This document shows, piece by piece, positions 33,804-42,246 of a stretch of DNA of 64,000 nucleotides. The position numbers and the translations under genes are program-made. The notes beneath the pieces are model-generated. The model did not search any database. It saw only the letters and a list, made by a program, of their open reading frames with translations, and had not been told where the DNA came from. The stretch is from contig NZ_CALPBY010000001.1 of the NCBI RefSeq assembly GCF_943181405.1, positions 620,001 through 684,000 of the forward strand. The letters run 5' to 3'. The stretch comes from Cellulosimicrobium sp. Marseille-Q4280. Lineage in GTDB: Bacteria > Actinomycetota > Actinomycetes > Actinomycetales > Cellulomonadaceae. The number at the start of each line of letters is the position of its first letter. Position 1 is the stretch's first letter.

Positions 33804-34760
33804 ATGAGCATGAGCGAGCACGTCCTCGAACCACAGGCCCAGGAGTTCGCCGAGGCGACCTCGAAGCCTCCCTTCCTCTATGAGCTGGGGCCCGAGGGGG
33901 CCCGCAAGGTGCTCGACGACGTCCAGTCCGCTCCCGTCGACATGCCCGACGTCGACGAGGAGTGGCGCACCGTCCCGGCCGAGGTCGGCGACGTGGGCGT
34001 GCGCATCGTCCGGCCCGCCGGCTCGACGGGAACGCTGCCGGTCGTCCTGTACGTGCACGGCGGCGGCTGGGTGCTCGGCAACGCCGGCACGCACGACCGC
34101 CTCGTGCGCGAGCTCGCCGTGGGGGCGCGCGCGGCCGTCGCCTTCGTCGAGTACGACCGCTCGCCCGAGGCGCGGCACCCCGTCGCGGTCGAGCAGGCGT
34201 ACGCGACCGCGCGGTGGATCACCACCGAGGGCGCGTCGCACGGCCTCGACGCGTCGCGGCTCGCCGTGGCGGGCGACTCCGTGGGCGGCAACATGGCCAC
34301 CGTCCTCGCGATCCTCGCCAAGCAGCGCGGCGACGTCACCTTCGTCCACCAGTCGCTCTACTACCCGGTGACCGACGCGGGCCAGGACACCGGCTCCTAC
34401 CGCGAGTTCGCCGACGGTCCGTTCCTCACCGCCCGGGCCATGGCGTGGTTCTGGGACTGCTACCAGCCCGACGTCGACGCGCGCGCCGACATCACCGCCT
34501 CGCCCCTGCGCGCGAGCCTCGACGACCTCGCCGGGCTCCCGCCCGCGCTCGTGGTCGTCGACGAGAACGACGTGCTGCGCGACGAGGGCGAGGCGTATGC
34601 GCGCCGGCTCCTCGAGGCAGATGTGCGCGTGACGAGCCTGCGCTACAACCACGTCCTCCACGACTTCATGATGCTCAACCCGATCCGCCCGACCGCCGCC
34701 GCGAGCGGCGCCGTCGCCCAGGCGATCGACACGCTGCGCACGGCGCTCGGCACCCGCTGA
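33804..34760 (+). CDS. alpha/beta hydrolase, HSL-type acetyl esterase/lipase
   Basis: 318 aa. It carries the hormone-sensitive-lipase signature: oxyanion motif VHGGGWVLG, nucleophile GDSVGGNM, Asp in VVDENDVLRDEGEAYA and His in HVLHDFMML. It hydrolyses short-chain esters of unknown identity. ATG 33804 has AAGGAG 7 nt upstream; ATG 33810 is an alternative. It begins 166 bp after the reductase, with its own leader. Confidence 0.87.
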   Translation: MSMSEHVLEPQAQEFAEATSKPPFLYELGPEGARKVLDDVQSAPVDMPDVDEEWRTVPAEVGDVGVRIVRPAGSTGTLPVVLYVHGGGWVLGNAGTHDRLVRELAVGARAAVAFVEYDRSPEARHPVAVEQAYATARWITTEGASHGLDASRLAVAGDSVGGNMATVLAILAKQRGDVTFVHQSLYYPVTDAGQDTGSYREFADGPFLTARAMAWFWDCYQPDVDARADITASPLRASLDDLAGLPPALVVVDENDVLRDEGEAYARRLLEADVRVTSLRYNHVLHDFMMLNPIRPTAAASGAVAQAIDTLRTALGTR

Positions 34761-34843
34761 CCGGCTCGTCGCACCTCACGGCCGGGCGTCGTCCGTCCGC
34801 CTCCCCACCGCACGTCCCGCACCGACACCCTCTGGAGAACCCC

Positions 34844-35566
34844 ATGTCCGCACCCACCGTCGTCCTCGTCCACGGCGCCTTCGCCGACTCCTCGAGCTGG
34901 AACGGCGTCGTCGAGCGGCTGCGCGCCGCCGGCCTGACCGCCGTCGCGAACGCGAACCCGTTGCGCTCCCTGTCCGGCGACGCCGCGTACCTGCGCGACG
35001 TCCTCACCGCGATCGACGGCCCGGTCGTCGTCGTCGCGCACTCCTACGGCGGCATGGTCGCCACCCAGGGCGCGGCGGGTCTGCCGAACGTCGCGGGCCT
35101 CGTCTACGTCGGCGCGTTCGCGCCCGACACGGGCGAGAGCGCGTTCGAGCTCTCGGCGAAGTTCCCCGGGAGCACGCTCGGTGACGCCGTCGTGCCCACG
35201 CCGCTGTCGGACGGGGGTGCCGAGCTCACGATCCGCCAGGACCTGTTCCACCAGCAGTTCGTCGCCGACGTCGACGAGGCGACGGCCGCGCTCATGGCGG
35301 TGGCCCAGAGGCCCGTCACCGCGGCGGCGCTGAACGAGCCCCTCGCGGCCGAGCCGGCGTGGCGGACCGTCCCGTCGTGGTTCGTCCACGGTGCCGAGGA
35401 CCGGAACATCCCGGCCGAGGTGCTGCGGTTCGTGGCCGAGCGAGCCGGTTCGCGCGGCACGACCGAGGTGCCCGGCGCATCGCACGCGCTCGGGGTCTCG
35501 CAGCCCGACGCCGTCGCACAGGTCGTGCTCGACGCCGTCCGCGCCGTGGGCGAGGCCGCTGCCTGA
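34844..35566 (+). CDS. alpha/beta hydrolase
   Basis: 240 aa. Oxyanion region VVLVHGAFADSSSWNGV, nucleophile AHSYGGMVATQ, acid Asp in VHGAEDRNIP, His in GASHALGVSQPDAV. The short cap region and EstC/RutD-like layout match small carboxylesterases common in soil actinobacteria. Function beyond hydrolysis is unknown. It follows the HSL-type esterase by 83 bp, and a strong hairpin lies 23 bp after the stop. Confidence 0.85.
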   Translation: MSAPTVVLVHGAFADSSSWNGVVERLRAAGLTAVANANPLRSLSGDAAYLRDVLTAIDGPVVVVAHSYGGMVATQGAAGLPNVAGLVYVGAFAPDTGESAFELSAKFPGSTLGDAVVPTPLSDGGAELTIRQDLFHQQFVADVDEATAALMAVAQRPVTAAALNEPLAAEPAWRTVPSWFVHGAEDRNIPAEVLRFVAERAGSRGTTEVPGASHALGVSQPDAVAQVVLDAVRAVGEAAA

Positions 35567-35588
35567 GGCCGCTCGTGCCCGGGGACGA

Positions 35589-35630
35589 CTGCGGGCCTGG
35601 TGCCGTCCGAGGACGGCACCAGGCCCGCAG
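35589..35630. terminator. bidirectional terminator hairpin
   Basis: Perfect 20-nt arms beginning CTGCGGGCCTGG (35589-35608) and ending CCAGGCCCGCAG (35611-35630) with a 2-nt centre. It lies between the convergent hydrolase and GlsB genes. Confidence 0.8.
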
Positions 35631-35642
35631 GGTCGTGAGAGG

Positions 35643-35906
35643 TCAGGCGTGGCTGCGCTTGGTGAGCGCGCCGTACACGCCGAGCGTGATGAGCGACCCG
35701 AGGATGGCGAGGAGCCAGGTCCGGAAGTCGCCGAGGTCGCCGAGGCTCGTGCCGAAGAGCACGGAGCCGAGCCATCCGCCGAGGAGGGCGCCGAGGATCC
35801 CCAGGAGGATCGTGATGATCAGCGAGCTGGTCTGCTTGCCAGGAAGGACGAAGCGCGCGATGAGTCCGGCGATGAGCCCGAGCACGATGTAGGCGAGCCA
35901 ACCCAT
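35643..35906 (-). CDS. GlsB/YeaQ/YmgE stress-response membrane protein
   Basis: 87 aa with three hydrophobic helices and the glycine-rich transglycosylase-associated pattern: [59 protein letters not shown]. This family is induced in stationary or envelope stress; its molecular role is not settled. ATG 35906 has GGAGA 6 nt upstream. Confidence 0.88.
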   Translation of the reverse strand: MGWLAYIVLGLIAGLIARFVLPGKQTSSLIITILLGILGALLGGWLGSVLFGTSLGDLGDFRTWLLAILGSLITLGVYGALTKRSHA

Positions 35907-36014
35907 GGTAAATCTCCGTTTCGTCGGATCTGTGAGTTTTCCCCCTGCGACCGTGAACTCTGGCAGAGGTCGCGCGACCTCGCACGTCGAAACGTCCGAC
36001 GGTGTCGTCGCGCC

Positions 36015-36020
36015 TAGACT
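36015..36020 (+). promoter_or_regulatory. thyA -10 element, leaderless start
   Basis: TAGACT at 36015-36020 ends 7 nt before GTG 36028, which implies transcription starting at or beside the start codon. No clear -35. Confidence 0.55.
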
Positions 36021-36027
36021 GACGGCC

Positions 36028-36846
36028 GTGGCCACCGACTCTCCGTCCGCCGTCCCCACGCCCTACGAGGACCTCCTGCGTGACGTCCTGGAGAACGGGA
36101 CGCCCAAGGGTGACCGGACCGGGACCGGCACGCGGAGCGTGTTCGGCCGGCAGATCCGCTTCGACCTCTCGCAGGGCTTCCCGCTGGTCACCACCAAGCG
36201 CGTGCACCTGAAGTCGATCGCGTACGAGCTGCTGTGGTTTTTGCGCGGCGACTCGAACGTGCGCTGGCTGCAGGAGCAGGGCGTGACGATCTGGGACGAG
36301 TGGGCCGACGCCGACGGCGAGCTCGGCCCCGTCTACGGCGTCCAGTGGCGCTCGTGGCCGACGCCGGACGGCCGTCACGTCGACCAGGTCGCCCAGGTGA
36401 TCGAGCAGATCCGGAGCAACCCCGACTCGCGGCGGCACATCGTCTCGGCGTGGAACGTGGCCGAGCTCTCGACCATGGCCCTCCCGCCGTGCCACGCGTT
36501 CTTCCAGTTCTACGTCGCCGACGGCCGGCTCTCGTGCCAGCTCTACCAGCGTTCGGCCGACCTGTTCCTCGGCGTGCCGTTCAACATCGCCTCGTACGCC
36601 CTGCTCGTCCACATGGTCGCGGCGCAGACCGGCCTCGAGGTCGGCGACTTCGTGTGGACCGGCGGCGACGTGCACATCTACGACAACCACGTCGAGCAGG
36701 TGCGCGAGCAGCTCACGCGCGACCCGTACCCGTACCCGACGCTGCGCCTCGCGCCCCGCGACTCGATCGACGCGTACGAGTACGAGGACATCGAGGTCGT
36801 CGGGTACCAGCACCACCCGACGATCAAGGCCCCGATCGCGGTCTGA
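36028..36846 (+). CDS. thyA: thymidylate synthase
   Basis: 272 aa. It methylates dUMP to dTMP using methylene-tetrahydrofolate. Family blocks: [43 protein letters not shown], catalytic Cys in [54 protein letters not shown] 36028 is favoured by the TAGACT box. The folA ATG overlaps its stop by 1 nt, joining dTMP synthesis with folate recycling. Confidence 0.97.
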   Translation: MATDSPSAVPTPYEDLLRDVLENGTPKGDRTGTGTRSVFGRQIRFDLSQGFPLVTTKRVHLKSIAYELLWFLRGDSNVRWLQEQGVTIWDEWADADGELGPVYGVQWRSWPTPDGRHVDQVAQVIEQIRSNPDSRRHIVSAWNVAELSTMALPPCHAFFQFYVADGRLSCQLYQRSADLFLGVPFNIASYALLVHMVAAQTGLEVGDFVWTGGDVHIYDNHVEQVREQLTRDPYPYPTLRLAPRDSIDAYEYEDIEVVGYQHHPTIKAPIAV

Positions 36847-37397
36847 TGCTCGGTCTGATCTGGGCCCAGGCGCGCGACGCCGCCGGGCGGCCCGTCATCG
36901 GCGCGGGCGGCACCATGCCGTGGCACCTGCCGGAGGACCTCGCGCACTTCAAGCGCGTCACGTCGGGCCACCCGGTGGTCATGGGGCGGCGCACCTGGGA
37001 GTCGCTCCCGCCCCGGTTCCGGCCGCTCCCGGGCCGGACGAACGTGGTCGTCACGCGCCAGGACGGCTGGGCACCGGACGACGCGGTGGCCGACGGCGGG
37101 CAGTCGCTCGGAGCGGTCGGCGCGCCGGTGCGCGTGGCCGGGTCGGTGGACGACGCCCTCGCCGTGGCGCGCGCCGCCGCCGGCGCGGACGGCGAGGTGT
37201 GGGTCATGGGTGGCGCCCAGCTCTACGCGGCGACGATCGAGCAGGCCGACCGGTGCGTCGTCACCGAGATCGACGCGGCCGTCGAGGGAGACACGTTCGC
37301 CCCGCCCGTGCCGGCGGGATGGTGCGTGGAAGCGGGGGAGTGGGCGACGTCGTCCACGGGCCTGCGCTACCGCATCGTCGTGCACGACCGCGGCTGA
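36846..37397 (+). CDS. folA: dihydrofolate reductase
   Basis: 183 aa. It regenerates tetrahydrofolate from the dihydrofolate made by ThyA. Motifs: GLIWAQARDAAGRPVIG, MPWHLPEDLAHFKRVT (active-site Glu in LPEDL), VVMGRRTWESLPPRFRPLPGRTNVVVTR, VWVMGGAQLY, VVTEIDAAVEGDTFAP. ATG 36846 overlaps the thyA stop (TGATG). Confidence 0.96.
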   Translation: MLGLIWAQARDAAGRPVIGAGGTMPWHLPEDLAHFKRVTSGHPVVMGRRTWESLPPRFRPLPGRTNVVVTRQDGWAPDDAVADGGQSLGAVGAPVRVAGSVDDALAVARAAAGADGEVWVMGGAQLYAATIEQADRCVVTEIDAAVEGDTFAPPVPAGWCVEAGEWATSSTGLRYRIVVHDRG

Positions 37398-37458
37398 CCT
37401 CGGCCGGCGCCGAACCGTCGGCGGCCTGAGGGGAACGGCGCACACGCGCGCAACTATG

Positions 37459-37487
37459 TTGACGCGCTATCTAGTCTGGCCTACGGT
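37459..37487 (+). promoter_or_regulatory. consensus promoter of the padR-HAAS operon
   Basis: TTGACG (37459-37464), a 17-nt spacer, then TACGGT (37482-37487); GTG 37494 follows 6 nt later, so the mRNA is probably leaderless. CTAG/CTAG half-sites inside the spacer could be the PadR operator. Confidence 0.65.
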
Positions 37488-37493
37488 CTAGTG

Positions 37494-37865
37494 GTGATCG
37501 ATGATGCGGAGTGGCCCAGCGAGTGGCTGCGCGGCGTCCTCGCGGTGTGCGTGCTGCGCGTGCTCGCCGACGGCCCGACCTACGGGTACGCGATCGCGGC
37601 GACGCTCGCCGACCGCGGGCTCGGGCCCGTCAAGGGCGGCACGCTCTACCCCCTGCTCAAGCGGCTCGAGGACGCGGGGTGGGTCGTCACCGAGTGGCGC
37701 GCGGGCGACGGCGGGCCAGGGCGGAAGTACTACGCGATGACCGATGCGGGGCACGACGAGCTCCGGCGCTCGGCCGCGCTCTGGGACGCGTTCGCCACCG
37801 TGACATCGACGATCGTCGCCGACGGCGCCTCGCGCCCGTCGCGGACCGAGGAGGAGCTCGTATGA
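37494..37865 (+). CDS. PadR family regulator
   Basis: 123 aa minimal PadR winged helix: WLRGVLAVCVLRVLADGPTY, GYAIAATLADRGLG, VKGGTLYPLLKRLEDAGWV, GPGRKYYAMTDAG. I chose GTG 37494 because of its distance from the -10 box; GTG 37491 is in frame. The stop overlaps the downstream membrane gene by 4 nt, the usual PadR-HAAS pairing in which the regulator acts with a membrane partner. Confidence 0.9.
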   Translation: MIDDAEWPSEWLRGVLAVCVLRVLADGPTYGYAIAATLADRGLGPVKGGTLYPLLKRLEDAGWVVTEWRAGDGGPGRKYYAMTDAGHDELRRSAALWDAFATVTSTIVADGASRPSRTEEELV

Positions 37866-38647
37866 GCAGCACGACCCGCGACCGTCGTCGCGCCAGGCGG
37901 TACGCCCTGGAGCGGGAGCTGGCCCCGCACGTCGACCCGGCCTGGACCGAGGCGGTGCTGCTCGAGCTGCGCATCCAGGGGGTCGCCGGTGAGCTGATCG
38001 GCGAGGTGCTGGGCGAGGTGGACTCGCACTGCGCCGAGAGCGGTGAGGACGCGCGGGAGGCGTTCGGCGACCCGATCGCCTACGCGCGCGAGCTCGGACT
38101 GCCGCCGAGCCCCGCGCAGCGTCCCGCCGCGACCGTGCGGGGCGTGCTGCCCACCCTGGCGCAGCTCGCGGGAATGTTCCTGACGCTCTGGTCCGTCCCC
38201 GGTCTGGCGTCTGCGGGCGCCGTCGAGATCACCGTCGGCCAGGCGCTCGCGGCCGTGGTCGCCGCGACGGCCCTCCTGCTGTTCGCGGGGCGGCCCGAGC
38301 CGGTGCTCCGGGGGATCGTCCGCCGCCCGGTCCTGGGGACGCTCGCGTTCGGGGCGGCGTCCGCGGCGCTCGTCGTCCCGCTCCTGCTGCTGCAGCGCAC
38401 GCTCGTCGTGCTGCCCGCCACGGTGACGGTCGCCGCCGGGCTGGCGCTCCTGGTCCTCGGCGTGGTGGTCGAGCTGGCTCGGGCACGGCGACCCGACGAC
38501 GCCGACCCCGTCGTGGCGCCGCTCCAGGACGAGGGGGCCGTGGCGCGGCGTCGGCGCGTCGACGGGCGCGTGCGGCTGCTCGGCGTGCTGCTCGTGCCGG
38601 CGTGGACGGTCGTCGTCGGTCTGCTCCTGTGGTGGCTCGCTGGCTGA
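37862..38647 (+). CDS. HAAS-domain membrane protein
   Basis: 261 aa. The N-terminal about 75 residues form a soluble helical domain (LELRIQGVAGELIGEVLGEV, AREAFGDPIAYARELGL) like the HAAS/DUF1700 domain that accompanies PadR regulators. Five hydrophobic segments follow (for example LAQLAGMFLTLWSVPGLASA, LGTLAFGAASAALVVPLLLL, and the last WTVVVGLLLWWLAG). Probably a membrane sensor or effector co-expressed with PadR; signal unknown. Confidence 0.75.
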   Translation: MSSTTRDRRRARRYALERELAPHVDPAWTEAVLLELRIQGVAGELIGEVLGEVDSHCAESGEDAREAFGDPIAYARELGLPPSPAQRPAATVRGVLPTLAQLAGMFLTLWSVPGLASAGAVEITVGQALAAVVAATALLLFAGRPEPVLRGIVRRPVLGTLAFGAASAALVVPLLLLQRTLVVLPATVTVAAGLALLVLGVVVELARARRPDDADPVVAPLQDEGAVARRRRVDGRVRLLGVLLVPAWTVVVGLLLWWLAG

Positions 38648-38691
38648 CGCCTCGCCTCCCGGCCAGTCCTCCGCGATCCGGTGCCGGGGTC

Positions 38692-39456
38692 TCAGAGGCC
38701 GGTCGGCTCGATCGGGTCCAGGCGCGGCGGCGGGACGGGGTGCGGCTCCTCGAGCGTCTCGACGTCGGCGTCCTGCGGCGCGGTGAGGCGCTCGACCGCT
38801 CCGTCGAGGTTGGCGGCGATCGCGGCCACGAGGCCGTCGGCGTCGCGCGCCTCGAGCCGCTCGACGATGTCCGCGTGCGACGCCGCGGAGTCGCGGCGCA
38901 CCGCGTACTCGTCGCTCACGGTGAAGCTCGCGACGCGGACCTCGACGATGAGCGTCGTCATCCAGCGCAGGAGCCACGGGTTGCCGGCCGCCGCGACGAG
39001 CGTCCAGTGCAGCGTGAGGTCGGCGTCGCCGATGCGCCGCGCGTCCTCGGAACGTCCGGCCTCCACGAGCGCGTCGTAGGCGCCACGGACCGCCGCGACC
39101 TCTGCGTCCGACGCACGGGCGACGGCCAGGCGCGCGGCCGTCGTCTCGACCGTCGCCCGCGCCGCGTAGAGGGCGGGGATGCGCTCGCGACCGATGGTCA
39201 CCACGCTCAGCCCGCGCCCGGGCGTCGCGGTGAGCAGGCCTTCCTGCACGAGGCGCTGGGCGGCCTCGCGGAACGGGCCGCGGCTCACGCCGAGCTGGCC
39301 CGCGATCTCGACCTCACGGATGGGGGAGCCGACGCGCAGGGCGCCGGAGTAGATCGCGTCGCGGAGCTCGCGGACGATGAGGTCGACCGTCGACGGGCGC
39401 GTCACCGGTGAGAGGAACGGCGCGTTGCCGAGCGGCGCGCGCGAGGCGGGGCTCAT
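38692..39456 (-). CDS. GntR/FadR family regulator
   Basis: 254 aa. N-terminal winged helix (STVDLIVRELRDAIYSGALR, REVEIAGQLGVSRGPFREAA, LVQEGLLTATPGRGLSV) followed by an FCD ligand-binding domain (ALYAARATVETTAARLAV, DADLTLHWTLVAAAGNPW, HADIVERLEARDADG) with His and Asp residues that bind metal and ligand in this class. Divergent from the ehu operon, which it likely represses. ATG 39456 has AAGGAGAG upstream. Confidence 0.88.
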   Translation of the reverse strand: MSPASRAPLGNAPFLSPVTRPSTVDLIVRELRDAIYSGALRVGSPIREVEIAGQLGVSRGPFREAAQRLVQEGLLTATPGRGLSVVTIGRERIPALYAARATVETTAARLAVARASDAEVAAVRGAYDALVEAGRSEDARRIGDADLTLHWTLVAAAGNPWLLRWMTTLIVEVRVASFTVSDEYAVRRDSAASHADIVERLEARDADGLVAAIAANLDGAVERLTAPQDADVETLEEPHPVPPPRLDPIEPTGL

Positions 39457-39710
39457 CGGCTCTCCTTCGCTGAGGTCGTGCGGTGGTGGGCCCGCCGGGC
39501 CGGGTGTGCGTGCGGGACGGTCGAGGTCACGATCCGGTATCACATCATCCCCTGTCGGAGGCCGGAGCGCGGCCCGCGGTCGAGCGACCGGCGCGCGTGC
39601 GGCGCGACGGTCGTGGAACAAGCGTCCGTGCAGGTCAGCGATCCTCTCGACCCCTGTGGAGCGGACGCCTCCGACGTCCGCCACGAGGCGGAGTCACCGA
39701 GTTGTCGTCC

Positions 39711-39772
39711 GATTGTAGACAATCCGACGGTAGGACGAGCAGATTGTCGAATGGTCGACATCGCGTTAGCGT
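39711..39772. promoter_or_regulatory. ehu promoter and GntR operator candidates
   Basis: Within the 380-bp gntR-ehuB gap, GATTGT-AG-ACAATC (39711-39724) is a perfect FadR-style dyad. A second, imperfect dyad lies at about 39742-39762 (GATTGTCGA ... TCGACATC). TTGTCG (39744-39749), 17 nt, TAGCGT (39767-39772) form a plausible promoter overlapping the second dyad. The rest of the gap shows no gene. Confidence 0.6.
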
Positions 39773-39836
39773 GTTCGATCGTCCAGCCACCCACGACCGT
39801 CCGCCGCGTCACGCGTCGACGGGCACGAAGGGAACC

Positions 39837-40805
39837 ATGACTTCCACGCGATCCACCGCGACCCGACGCCGCGCGCTCCTCTCCGCGAGCGCCGTCGGCC
39901 TCCTTGCCGTCACCACCGCCTGCTCGAGCGTCGACTCCGGGGGCGGGGGCGGCGCCGGCGGCGGGACCACGGAGGGCGGCAGCGGCACCCTCGCGGAGCT
40001 CCAGGAGAGCGGGACCATCACGGTCGGCTTCGCCGGCGAGGAGCCCTACAGCTTCCAGGACGACGGCGGTGAGCTCACCGGTGCCGCCGTCGCGCTCAAC
40101 GAGGCGATCTACGGCGAGCTCGGCATCGACACGGTCGAGGGCACGCTCACCGAGTGGAACTCGCTCATCCCCGGCCTGAACGCCGACCGCTTCGACTCGA
40201 TCAGCGCGGGCATGTCGATCCTGCCGGACCGCTGCGAGCAGGCCGCGTTCAGCGAGCCCGAGATCATGTACACGACGGCGTTCCTCGTGCCCGAGGGCAA
40301 CCCCGACGGCCTCGACGACTGGCAGTCCGCGGTCGACGCCGGCGTCACCCTCGCGGTGATGGGCGGCGCCATCGAGGCCGGCTACGCCGAGGACACCGGT
40401 GTGGAGACGATCCAGGTGGGCAGCCCGCAGGACGGGCTCGACGCCGTCGTCGCCGGTCGTGCGGACGCGTTCGCGCTCACCGGGATCTCGCTGCGCGCCC
40501 TCGCGGAGCGGTCCGACGCCGCGGTCGAGGCGACCGAGGCCTTCGTCGCCGTCATCGACGGCGTGCCGCAGATCGGCGCCGGTGCCACCGTGTTCCGCCA
40601 GGCCGACACCGAGCTGCTCGACGCCTACAACGAGAAGCTGGCGGAGATCGTCTCCGACCCGCAGCAGTACGAGGACGTCCTCGGCCCGTTCGGGTTCACC
40701 GAGGCGGAGCGTCCCGTCGAGGGGCTGACCGCCGAGATGCTCTGCGAGGGCGACCTCGAGGCGATCGCCGACGAGCTCGGCCCGGAGCTGGGTCAGGACT
40801 CCTGA
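39837..40805 (+). CDS. ehuB: ectoine/hydroxyectoine-type ABC transporter substrate-binding lipoprotein
   Basis: 322 aa family-3 solute-binding protein. The signal peptide ends LLAVTTACSS, with Cys about residue 27 as the likely lipid anchor, followed by a Gly-rich tether. The mature domain closely follows EhuB as I remember it: TITVGFAGEEPYSF, LTEWNSLIPGLNADRFDSI, AGMSILPDRCEQAAFSEP, VIDGVPQIGAGATVFR, PFGFTEAERP. It would capture ectoines or related compatible solutes outside the membrane. First gene of a four-gene import operon. ATG 39837. Confidence 0.8.
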   Translation: MTSTRSTATRRRALLSASAVGLLAVTTACSSVDSGGGGGAGGGTTEGGSGTLAELQESGTITVGFAGEEPYSFQDDGGELTGAAVALNEAIYGELGIDTVEGTLTEWNSLIPGLNADRFDSISAGMSILPDRCEQAAFSEPEIMYTTAFLVPEGNPDGLDDWQSAVDAGVTLAVMGGAIEAGYAEDTGVETIQVGSPQDGLDAVVAGRADAFALTGISLRALAERSDAAVEATEAFVAVIDGVPQIGAGATVFRQADTELLDAYNEKLAEIVSDPQQYEDVLGPFGFTEAERPVEGLTAEMLCEGDLEAIADELGPELGQDS

Positions 40806-40809
40806 CCCG

Positions 40810-41538
40810 ATGTCCGACGACATCCAGACACTTCTCAACAGGCTCCCGCAGCTCGGGGAGAGTGTCCTCGTCACCCTGCAGCTCACGGTCGGCGGCGCGG
40901 TCCTCGCGATGGTCGTCGCCCTGCTGCTCGGGTTCGGCTCGCGCACCCGCACCCTGTGGGTGCGCGGGCCCTCCCGGGTGGTCGTGGAGTTCTTCCGCGG
41001 GACGTCGCTCGTCGTCCAGTTCTTCTGGCTCTTCTTCGTGCTCCCGGTGTTCGGGTTCAAGATGGAGTCGCTGGCCGTCGGGATCGTCGCGCTCGGCCTC
41101 AACTACGGCGCGTACGGCGCCGAGGTCGTCCGGGGCTCGATCAACTCCGTGCCGGCCGGCCAGTGGGAGGCGTCCACGGCGCTCAACCTGGGCCCGCTCC
41201 ACCGCGTCCGGCGCGTGATCTTCCCGCAGGCGTGGGCCCTGATGATCCCGATGCTCACCAACCTGCTGATCCAGCTCCTCAAGGGGTCGGCGCTGGCGAC
41301 CTACATCTTCCTCCACGACGTGAACTTCTTCACCGACCAGCTGCGCAACACCACGCAGGACACCGTGTTCTCCTACTCGGTCGGCCTGCTCGTGTACTTC
41401 GCGATCGCCTACCTGCTGACGCTCGGCATGAACGCGCTCGAGGTGCGCGCGAAGAACCGGCTCGGGGCCGGCCCGAGCCTGCGCGAGGTGCTGCGGCTGG
41501 CACCGGTCCCCACGACGGCGAAGGCAGGTGCGGCATGA
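40810..41538 (+). CDS. ehuC: ectoine-type ABC permease 1
   Basis: 242 aa polar amino acid/ectoine permease. The HisMQ-type family shows LPQLGESVLVTLQLTVGGAV near the N-terminus and the ATPase-coupling EAA loop INSVPAGQWEASTALNLGPL, followed by RVIFPQAWALMIPMLTNLLI. About five to six membrane helices. It overlaps ehuD by 4 nt. Confidence 0.82.
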   Translation: MSDDIQTLLNRLPQLGESVLVTLQLTVGGAVLAMVVALLLGFGSRTRTLWVRGPSRVVVEFFRGTSLVVQFFWLFFVLPVFGFKMESLAVGIVALGLNYGAYGAEVVRGSINSVPAGQWEASTALNLGPLHRVRRVIFPQAWALMIPMLTNLLIQLLKGSALATYIFLHDVNFFTDQLRNTTQDTVFSYSVGLLVYFAIAYLLTLGMNALEVRAKNRLGAGPSLREVLRLAPVPTTAKAGAA

Positions 41539-42176
41539 GCGACATCTGGAGCTGGGAGCGCGCCTGGGACGTGCTGCCCGCCCTCCTCGAGGGCTTCAAG
41601 ATCACCCTGGTCGCGACGGTCGTCGGCATGGCGATCGCCTCCGTGCTCGGTCTGCTCGTCGCCCTCGTGCGGCGGTCCGGGTCGCGGTGGGTGACCGTGC
41701 CCGTCGGTGTCGTCGTCGAGTTCATCCGGTCGACGCCGCTGCTCGTGCAGCTCGTGTTCGCCGCGCTGCTGCTGCCCACGGTGCCGACGCTCGCCATCGG
41801 GTGCACGGTGCTCGGCATCCACTACGCCACGTACATGTCCGAGGTCTACCGCGCGGGCATCGACGCGGTGCCGCGCGGCCAGTGGGAGGCCGCGACCGCG
41901 CTCAACCTCCCGCGCGGCCGGACCTGGCGTGCGGTCGTGCTGCCGCAGGCGATCCGCAAGACGCTGCCCGGGCTCGGCAACTACGCGATCTCCATGTTCA
42001 AGGAGACGCCGTTCCTGTTCGCCATCTACGTGGTCGAGATGTTCGCGGCAGCGCAGAACTACGGAGCCAACACGTTCTCCTACATCGAGCCGCTCACCCT
42101 GGTCGGCCTGATCTTCCTGGCGGCGAGCTACCCGACCTCGCTCCTCGTACGACGGATGGAGAGGCGCCTTGCCTGA
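41535..42176 (+). CDS. ehuD: ectoine-type ABC permease 2
   Basis: 213 aa partner permease of the same HisMQ family: LPALLEGFKITLVATVVGMA, VEFIRSTPLLVQLVFAALLL, EAA loop IDAVPRGQWEAATALNLPRG, LPQAIRKTLPGLGNYAISMF. ATG 41535 overlaps the ehuC stop (ATGA). Confidence 0.82.
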   Translation: MSDIWSWERAWDVLPALLEGFKITLVATVVGMAIASVLGLLVALVRRSGSRWVTVPVGVVVEFIRSTPLLVQLVFAALLLPTVPTLAIGCTVLGIHYATYMSEVYRAGIDAVPRGQWEAATALNLPRGRTWRAVVLPQAIRKTLPGLGNYAISMFKETPFLFAIYVVEMFAAAQNYGANTFSYIEPLTLVGLIFLAASYPTSLLVRRMERRLA

Positions 42177-42246
42177 CGTGATCGATCCTGTGACCGAACC
42201 TGTGCCCGACCCCCTGCCCGACTCAGCGACATCCCCGGAGGACAGC

